A DNA stretch of 11,455 nucleotides from Deferribacterales bacterium (GTDB lineage: Bacteria; Chrysiogenota; Deferribacteres; Deferribacterales; JAISNW01), in assembly GCA_025997275.1 (NCBI GenBank), contig BNUJ01000047.1:1-11455 (forward strand), read 5' to 3'. The notes under the pieces are model-generated. The model searched no databases, had not been told where the DNA came from, and saw nothing but the letters and a program-made list of their open reading frames with translations. Both the position numbers and the translations under genes were made by a program. Positions 1 to 3,594 of the stretch are shown here, in pieces (position 1 is the first letter of the stretch; each line of letters opens with the position of its first letter).

Positions 1-48
1 GTGCGATAACTTTTGCACCCTCATGCTGTCAAAGTTAAATTCATTCAT
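1..48 (-). CDS. Start of an unidentified gene, cut by the window edge
   Basis: An open frame begins with ATG at 48 (reading leftward) and stays open to base 1, giving MNEFNFDSMRVQKLSH. An AAGGGG ribosome-binding site lies about 9 bases upstream, and the start is 15 bases after the stop of the cysteine hydrolase, so the two are probably cotranscribed. The next ATG (44) runs into a stop at once. A second in-frame ATG at 24 has no ribosome-binding site. Sixteen residues are too few to identify a family. The stretch MRVQK vaguely recalls the start of S4-domain pseudouridine synthases, but this is a guess. Confidence 0.45.
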   Translation of the reverse strand, partial: MNEFNFDSMRVQKLSH

Positions 49-63
49 TCAGCTCATCCCCTT

Positions 64-612
64 TTATTGTTTTACAACTTCTATCTGTAAGCTGGTCATC
101 ACGGCTAGTGCCTTCTCATGCATTTCAGGGGTAGTGCCAGCACATAAATTGCCCGCTACCTTTATTGTAGCTTCAGAGAAAGCGGTTTTTAATAGCACTG
201 CATTAGCGATAACACAGATGTCCGTTACTACCCCCGCTAGTATTATTTCATTAGGCGCACCGCCACAAGCGGATTTCACACTCTTTGCTAGGTCAAGCGA
301 GCCAAATGTTTTCTTCTCTGCTAAGTGCACGTACCCCCTGTTGTTGTCTGCCAACACCTTGAAGTCTCCATATAATTGCCAGCCATTGCTGTCTTTAATG
401 CAGTGTTTAATTGGTAGCTTGCGCCCCTCTTGAGTATCGGCATATTTACTGCCATCATGCGTGTCCACTGTGAATATTATGTTTTTCTTATCAGCAATGT
501 AGCTCTCCACAAGCCGTTTCAGCGGTAGATACAGCTGCTGTGCCTCTTTGCTACCGAGCACACCATCCACAAAATCGTGCTGATAGTCTATTACTATCAA
601 TATATCAGACAT
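64..612 (-). CDS. Nicotinamidase-like cysteine hydrolase (isochorismatase superfamily)
   Basis: The 182-residue cytoplasmic protein has the single alpha/beta hydrolase-like domain of the isochorismatase/nicotinamidase superfamily. Visible key residues are the catalytic Asp9 in VIDYQHDF, Lys100 in AEKKTFGS, and the nucleophile Cys133 in GVVTDICV, which follows the usual cis-peptide region. Asp50, His52 (TVDTHD) and His70 (IKHC) match the metal ligands of PncA-type nicotinamidases. The HC...GW segment at 70-78 is also typical of that subgroup. The likely reaction is deamidation of nicotinamide to nicotinate for NAD salvage, although related enzymes act on other amides. ATG at 612 is preceded by GGGAGG at good spacing. 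The family call is firm; the substrate is inferred. Confidence 0.85.
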   Translation of the reverse strand: MSDILIVIDYQHDFVDGVLGSKEAQQLYLPLKRLVESYIADKKNIIFTVDTHDGSKYADTQEGRKLPIKHCIKDSNGWQLYGDFKVLADNNRGYVHLAEKKTFGSLDLAKSVKSACGGAPNEIILAGVVTDICVIANAVLLKTAFSEATIKVAGNLCAGTTPEMHEKALAVMTSLQIEVVKQ

Positions 613-639
613 TGCCCTGACCTCCCAAAGTCTATATCC

Positions 640-668
640 ACTATACTAGGTATTCTTAAACTTGGCAA
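640..668 (-). promoter_or_regulatory. Sigma70-like promoter of the cysteine hydrolase
   Basis: On the minus strand, TTGCCA (663-668) and TATAGT (640-645) are separated by exactly 17 bases. This would start transcription near 633, about 20 bases before the ATG at 612. The -35 box abuts a G-rich purine tract (669-682) that leads into the palindromic repeat. Confidence 0.6.
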
Positions 669-703
669 GGGGGGAGGGAGGGTATGCACCTAAAATCATT
701 TCC

Positions 704-732
704 TTGATTTTAGTTAGTGTTCGACATAAGAT
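704..732 (+). promoter_or_regulatory. Promoter-like element of repeat unit 1
   Basis: TTGATT (704-709) and TAAGAT (727-732) are separated by 17 bases, pointing into the core and toward hairpin H2. The same two hexamers with the same spacing occur in the diverged repeat copy at 1911-1939. That conservation is the main reason to believe the element. Confidence 0.5.
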
Positions 733-775
733 TAACCTAAGGATAACAGCAGGCAAAGGGGACAATAACACAAAA

Positions 776-814
776 GGCGTAAATCAGCGATGTTGCAACG
801 GATTTACGCCTTTT
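776..814. terminator. Shared H2 hairpin between units 1 and 2, possible two-way terminator
   Basis: The GCGTAAATC / GATTTACGC stem with its 15-base loop is followed by TTTT on both strands, because the flanks are also inverted (AAAA before, TTTT after). Transcripts from unit 1 (rightward) and unit 2 (leftward) would meet here. In a longer fold this hairpin is only the tip of the 95-bp palindrome. Confidence 0.4.
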
Positions 815-853
815 GTGTTATTGTCCCCTTTGCCTGCTGTTATCCTTAGGTTA

Positions 854-882
854 ATCTTATGTCGAACACTAACTAAAATCAA
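854..882 (-). promoter_or_regulatory. Promoter-like element of inverted repeat unit 2
   Basis: This is the mirror of the unit 1 element on the minus strand: TTGATT (877-882), 17 bases, TAAGAT (854-859). It points leftward, so an RNA from here would be perfectly complementary to one from unit 1 and would head toward the cysteine hydrolase gene unless stopped at the shared H2 hairpin. Confidence 0.4.
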
Positions 883-886
883 GGAA

Positions 887-915
887 ATGATTTTAGTTAG
901 TGTTCGACATAAGAT
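887..915 (+). promoter_or_regulatory. Promoter-like element of repeat unit 3
   Basis: TAAGAT (910-915) and the 17-base spacer are kept, but the -35 hexamer reads ATGATT (887-892) because the H1 loop is inverted here. It is therefore weaker than in unit 1. Downstream RNA would end at the terminator at 960-998, giving roughly 75 bases. Confidence 0.35.
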
Positions 916-959
916 TAACCTAAGGATAACAGCAGGCAAAGGGGACAATAACACAAAAG

Positions 960-998
960 GCGTAAATCAGCGATGTTGCAACGGATTTACGCTTTTTT
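960..998 (+). terminator. Rho-independent terminator at the end of repeat unit 3
   Basis: A perfect 9-bp stem (GCGTAAATC at 960-968 with GATTTACGC at 984-992) encloses a 15-base loop and is followed directly by six T residues (993-998). Among the H2 copies this one has the cleanest T tract. Confidence 0.6.
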
Positions 999-999
999 C

Positions 1000-1049
1000 T
1001 TGAAAAGCCTTGTAAATTATGCTAGAATACCTACAACAAAAATGTTGTA
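1000..1049 (+). promoter_or_regulatory. Sigma70-like promoter with a start-site inverted repeat
   Basis: TTGAAA (1000-1005), 17 bases, TAGAAT (1023-1028) form a good promoter immediately after the unit 3 terminator. A perfect 7-bp inverted repeat, TACAACA / TGTTGTA with an AAAA spacer (1032-1049), sits at the expected start site and could be an operator or a 5' hairpin. AAGGTGGG follows at 1049-1056, just before the ATG at 1060. The signals are intact although the reading frame they serve is broken. Confidence 0.5.
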
Positions 1050-1059
1050 AGGTGGGAAA

Positions 1060-1161
1060 ATGGCTAAAAAGCCTTATTTGGAGCGGACGTTAGCTATATC
1101 AATATGGGATATATAACCCCTTGAAATCGTCTCTGACACGAGCTTTTTCTCTGATGAATAG
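1060..1161 (+). pseudogene. Decayed 5' fragment of a GNAT acetyltransferase gene
   Basis: ATG at 1060, after a good ribosome-binding site, opens a frame that stops at codon 19 (TAA, 1114). The same frame then continues as PLEIVSDTSFFSDE before a TAG at 1159. EIVSDTSFFSDE matches EIASDTAFFSEA of the intact acetyltransferase at 2070-2546 at 8 of 12 positions, and an upstream RT pair aligns with no gap (codons 9-10 against 6-7). The similarity is also visible in the DNA (CTCTGA...CTTTTTCTCTGA). Homology ends about 12 bases before the end of the antitoxin gene on the other strand, so the copy seems cut off there. The first 18 codons could instead be a separate small peptide. Confidence 0.5.
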
Positions 1162-1172
1162 GTCGTTTTGTT

Positions 1173-1445
1173 TTATCTAAACTCAATGTGCAGTTCCTTG
1201 CCTAGCCCCGTTGCTACACGTTTTAGGAACGTAAGCGATGGATTGTAAGTGCCACTCTCTAGCCTGCTAATATGGCTTTGATTTATGCCTAGCCTATCAG
1301 CGAGTTGTTGCTGCGTCATCTTGTTGTCAATACGTGCCTGTATCAGTTGCTTTATCACAGTATATACTGGTTCTAATGCATTATACTCATCAAGCAATGC
1401 AGGGTCAGCCACAAACGCCTTTCTTTTGTATTCCTCAAAGTTCAT
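1173..1445 (-). CDS. higA: HigA-type antitoxin, XRE-family DNA-binding protein
   Basis: This 90-residue protein has a helix-turn-helix of the XRE/Cro type at about residues 36-85 (KMTQQQLADRLGINQSHISRLESGTYNPS). It would bind the toxin encoded just upstream and repress the shared promoter. Toxin-first order with an 11-bp overlap (1435-1445) is the usual higBA layout. Its ATG at 1445 has a very strong ribosome-binding site (AGGAGGTG), unlike the toxin start, so antitoxin should be made in excess. The N-terminal 30 residues have no recognisable domain. The family is clear; the gene symbol follows from the pairing and order. Confidence 0.85.
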   Translation of the reverse strand: MNFEEYKRKAFVADPALLDEYNALEPVYTVIKQLIQARIDNKMTQQQLADRLGINQSHISRLESGTYNPSLTFLKRVATGLGKELHIEFR

Positions 1446-1788
1446 TCAAACACCTCCTCTCGTAATCGTTTAAGTGTTCTTTTGCTCTGTCAATCTCGCC
1501 CTGAGAGACTTTATCAGTTTTCTTGACAAACCCGTGCAACAAGACTATTTTATTGCCCTGTAGGACGAAGTAAAATATACGAGATATATCGCTGGCAAAC
1601 TTAATGCGCAACTCCCATAATTTACCCTCAATATGCCTAGTATATGGCATAGACAAGGCTGTTCCATAGGTTGCCAACAAGTCAACTTCCCATAAAACCT
1701 TTGCCCTGTGTTTAGTAGGAAGGGTATCAAGGAAATCGGCAATCACTTCTTTGCCCTCAGCGGTTTTATAAAACTCAATCTCCCACAT
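1435..1788 (-). CDS. higB: HigB-type toxin (RelE/Gp49-like family)
   Basis: This 117-residue protein has the layout of the phage Gp49-like/HigB branch of the RelE superfamily: MWEIEFYKTAEGKEVIADFLDTL at the start, KLWELRIKF and ISRIFYFVLQGNKIVLLHGFVKKTDK in the middle, and a basic helix (GEIDRAKEHLNDY) near the end. Family members are ribosome-dependent mRNA endonucleases. The gene overlaps the antitoxin gene by 11 bp and is preceded by a near-consensus promoter. The predicted RNA start is only about 8 bases before the ATG, and no Shine-Dalgarno sequence is visible, so toxin translation may be close to leaderless and weak. The reading frame is complete and looks functional. Confidence 0.88.
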   Translation of the reverse strand: MWEIEFYKTAEGKEVIADFLDTLPTKHRAKVLWEVDLLATYGTALSMPYTRHIEGKLWELRIKFASDISRIFYFVLQGNKIVLLHGFVKKTDKVSQGEIDRAKEHLNDYERRCLNEL

Positions 1789-1801
1789 AGTGATAGTGCA
1801 G

Positions 1802-1831
1802 TATCTTATACCATATAAGATATGTTGTCAA
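1802..1831 (-). promoter_or_regulatory. higBA promoter and probable antitoxin operator
   Basis: On the minus strand, TTGACA (1826-1831), 17 bases, TAAGAT (1803-1808) make a near-perfect sigma70 promoter. A perfect 9-bp inverted repeat, TATCTTATA / TATAAGATA with a 3-base spacer (1802-1822), covers the -10 box and most of the spacer. This is where an autorepressing antitoxin would be expected to bind. The promoter is seen directly; the operator role is inferred. Confidence 0.7.
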
Positions 1832-1904
1832 GAGGTAAAAAGACACAAAAACACCCTCACCCCTATAAAAAATTATGTTATTTTTATAATTTACATTAAA
1901 ATAT

Positions 1905-2014
1905 TTGGCATTGATTTCTGCTAGTCTTTAATATAAGATTAGTCCAAAGATAACAACAGGCAGAGGAGGCAGGCTGTGAATATTGGGCGCAGACTATACA
2001 TGCAACAACTGCGC
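1905..2014 (+). repeat. Diverged single copy of the 691-992 repeat unit
   Basis: TTGATT...TAGT...TT...ATAAGATTA...GATAACA-CAGGCA-AGG aligns with the unit core without large gaps over about 60 bases, with clear but imperfect identity. The H2 position is taken by a different hairpin, GCGCAG (1987-1992) with CTGCGC (2009-2014). It has a 16-base loop that also contains ATG and GCAAC, at nearly the same distance from the -10 box (47 against 44 bases). The H2 stem bases differ but pairing is kept. The T tract is missing, so RNA would read on into the acetyltransferase gene. Confidence 0.7.
1911..1939 (+). promoter_or_regulatory. Promoter within the diverged repeat, probably driving GNAT-pheS-pheT
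   Basis: TTGATT (1911-1916), 17 bases, TAAGAT (1934-1939) are the same hexamers and spacing as in the fresh repeat units. The expected start near 1946 gives a leader of about 120 bases before the acetyltransferase ATG. It is the best promoter candidate I see upstream of the plus-strand genes. Confidence 0.55.
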
Positions 2015-2053
2015 AGTTTGCGAGAGCAAAAAATGAAAGTTTGGGGAATTTAA
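1976..2053 (+). CDS. Possible 25-codon leader peptide
   Basis: GTG at 1976 follows AGAGGAGG (1962-1969) at ideal spacing and opens 25 codons, starting MNIGRRLYMQQLRSLREQKM and ending in VWGI. It is rich in Arg and Lys. It ends 16 bases before the acetyltransferase ATG, which has no clear ribosome-binding site of its own, so reinitiation or coupling is possible. It has no phenylalanine codon and so is not a classical phe attenuation peptide. It could also be a relic of a longer gene (the start loosely recalls XRE proteins). No family can be assigned. Confidence 0.4.
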   Translation: MNIGRRLYMQQLRSLREQKMKVWGI

Positions 2054-2069
2054 CAAACTGGTTTTTGCT

Positions 2070-2546
2070 ATGAACATAACACTGCGCACTATCCTGAAAG
2101 ATAGCGACCCAGTCGCTATCCGTGAAATTGCCTCTGATACAGCCTTTTTCTCTGAAGCGGAGATTGCCACCGCTGGAGAGTTAGCCGTAGAAACGCTTGC
2201 CAAGCCTGACGAATACCTATTTATATTTGCAGAGCTTGATGGGCGGGTTGTGGGCTACGTCTGCTATGGCGAAATACCCCTGACAAGTGGCAGTTATGAC
2301 CTCTACTGGATAGTTGTCAAACTCTCATTGCAGGGTGCAGGTATCGGACAGATGTTGCTAGCGGCTGTGGAACAGGAAGTGCGTGCAAGAAATGGCAGGC
2401 AGATATTTATTTCCACTTCATCACGCGAGCAATACGCCCATACACGTGCATTTTATGAGCATGCAGGGTATAGTCTAAACGCTCAGTTAACAGATTTCTA
2501 CACCATAGGCGAAGATGAGTGTATATACAGAAAAAATGTGCTATAA
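2070..2546 (+). CDS. GNAT-family N-acetyltransferase
   Basis: The protein is 158 residues long with one GNAT fold. The acetyl-CoA loop is visible as LQGAGIGQMLL at about residues 87-97, after DLYWIVVKLS (beta strand 4). The C-terminal ARNGRQIFISTSSREQYAHTRAFYEHAGY is the usual beta 5/alpha 4 region with the TRAFYEHAGY signature. SDTAFFSEAEI near residues 22-32 is typical of one GNAT subgroup. The substrate is unknown. It starts at ATG 2070, the first canonical start after an in-frame TGA, but has no clear Shine-Dalgarno sequence. pheS follows 28 bases later on the same strand, so the gene is probably the first of that operon. A decayed paralogous fragment lies at 1060-1161. Confidence 0.85.
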   Translation: MNITLRTILKDSDPVAIREIASDTAFFSEAEIATAGELAVETLAKPDEYLFIFAELDGRVVGYVCYGEIPLTSGSYDLYWIVVKLSLQGAGIGQMLLAAVEQEVRARNGRQIFISTSSREQYAHTRAFYEHAGYSLNAQLTDFYTIGEDECIYRKNVL

Positions 2547-2574
2547 CATTTAAGAGGAACTAGACGAGGTTTGT

Positions 2575-3585
2575 ATGGATAATACTGCACTTATAAACGA
2601 TTTCACAGGGGAAATCCACTCCTGCACTGATTTGGCTGGGCTTTATAATATTAAAGTCAAATATTTAGGGAAGAAAGGGGTTATAACAGACCTGAATAAG
2701 CAACTGTCTGCCATACCTGCTGATGAACGCCCTGCGGCTGGAGCAGAGATTAACAAATTGCGTCTAGCATTTGAAGAGCTGTTCAACACTAAACAAACGG
2801 AGTTGAAGTCTGCTGAACGCAATGCAAAGCTGGCGAATGAGTGTATAGACGTAACTATGCCAGCAGCACCAGCCCCGTTAGGGCACTTGCACCCTGTCTA
2901 TCAGATATACGATGAAATTGTTGATATATTCGGTGCTATGGGGTTCTCTGTGGCGACTGGTCCGGAGGCAGAGCTTGATTTGTATAACTTTACGATGCTT
3001 AATATGCCGAAAGGACACCCGGCACGTGATATGCAAGACACATTCTATATTAGCGAAGACGTGGTGCTACGAACGCATACATCACCCGTTCAGGTGCGGA
3101 CAATGCTAAACAAGAAACCGCCCGTTCGCATAATAGCTCCCGGTAAAGTCTATCGCTCTGACCACGACAGCACGCATTCGCCTATGTTTCATCAAGTTGA
3201 GGGGCTACTCGTTGATAAAAACATTAGTCTGTCAGACCTGAAAGGCACGCTACAATTATTTGTTCACCTAATGTTCGGCGATGACATACCAACGCGTTTC
3301 CGCTCTAGCTATTTCCCGTTCACTGAGCCATCTATGGAGGTTGATATGGGTTGTGTAATCTGTAAAGGGGCGGGTTGTCGCGTTTGCAAAAGTTCTGGCT
3401 GGTTAGAGATAGGCGGTAGCGGTATGGTCGCCCCAGAGGTGCTTGCGGCGGTGGGCATAGACAGTCTAGTATATAGTGGTTTTGCATTCGGTATGGGCAT
3501 GGAGCGCATTGCAATGCTGAAATATGGTATAGACGATTTACGGCTATTCTTTGAGAATAGGCTTGAGTTTATAGAGCAGTTTTAG
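2575..3585 (+). CDS. pheS: Phenylalanyl-tRNA synthetase alpha subunit
   Basis: This 336-residue class II synthetase catalytic subunit activates phenylalanine and charges tRNA(Phe) as an alpha2beta2 enzyme with PheT. An N-terminal coiled-coil region (about 1-85) precedes the catalytic domain, with GFSVATGPEAELDLYNF, the motif 2 region (GKVYRSDHDSTHSPMFHQVEG), FRSSYFPFTEPSMEVDMGC, and motif 3 near the end (GFAFGMGMERIAMLKYGI). A Cys-x2-Cys-x4-Cys-x2-Cys cluster at about 260-271 is seen in many bacterial PheS. Length is normal. ATG at 2575 has a GAGG ribosome-binding site, and pheT starts 9 bases after the stop. I see no T-box leader or phenylalanine-rich leader peptide upstream. ATA is the main isoleucine codon (13 of 21). 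Confidence 0.97.
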   Translation: MDNTALINDFTGEIHSCTDLAGLYNIKVKYLGKKGVITDLNKQLSAIPADERPAAGAEINKLRLAFEELFNTKQTELKSAERNAKLANECIDVTMPAAPAPLGHLHPVYQIYDEIVDIFGAMGFSVATGPEAELDLYNFTMLNMPKGHPARDMQDTFYISEDVVLRTHTSPVQVRTMLNKKPPVRIIAPGKVYRSDHDSTHSPMFHQVEGLLVDKNISLSDLKGTLQLFVHLMFGDDIPTRFRSSYFPFTEPSMEVDMGCVICKGAGCRVCKSSGWLEIGGSGMVAPEVLAAVGIDSLVYSGFAFGMGMERIAMLKYGIDDLRLFFENRLEFIEQF

Positions 3586-3594
3586 GGGGATAAG

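Larger units (their letters stand above)
691..992. repeat. Three alternating copies of a hairpin-ended repeat unit forming giant palindromes
   Basis: The unit is a short hairpin H1 (TAAAATCA / TGATTTTA with a 6-base loop), a core of about 60 bp, and a hairpin H2 (GCGTAAATC / GATTTACGC with a 15-base loop). It appears plus (691-800), minus (801-895) and plus again (888-992), and neighbours share hairpins. Bases 691-785 are the perfect reverse complement of 801-895 (95 bp, no mismatch). Bases 801-881 are the perfect reverse complement of 888-968 (81 bp). Symmetry breaks exactly at the stem-loop boundaries: the H2 loop (786-800, 969-983) keeps its orientation while the H1 loop is inverted. A protein reading across 662-1003 is a by-product of the repeat. 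A diverged copy at about 1905-2014 shows the unit exists outside the array. Confidence 0.95.

Noticed and set aside
691..992. CRISPR array or classical insertion sequence
   Set aside because: Units alternate in orientation, have no spacers, encode no transposase, and show no target-site duplication at 690/993.
662..1003. Open frame of 113 codons across the palindromic array
   Set aside because: It is a by-product of the repeat: the same peptide occurs twice because units 1 and 3 are identical, and the middle is the reverse strand of the same DNA. There is no ribosome-binding site and no recognisable domain.
1864..1890. AT-rich inverted repeat (TATAAAAA / TTTTTATA) with a TATAAT at 1885-1890
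   Set aside because: There is no acceptable -35 hexamer at the right distance, and the hairpin is all A/T. In such AT-rich DNA this is expected by chance.
1850..2574. T-box riboswitch or phenylalanine attenuator ahead of pheST
   Set aside because: No T-box consensus (AGGGTGG-like) and no phenylalanine-rich leader peptide could be found in this interval.
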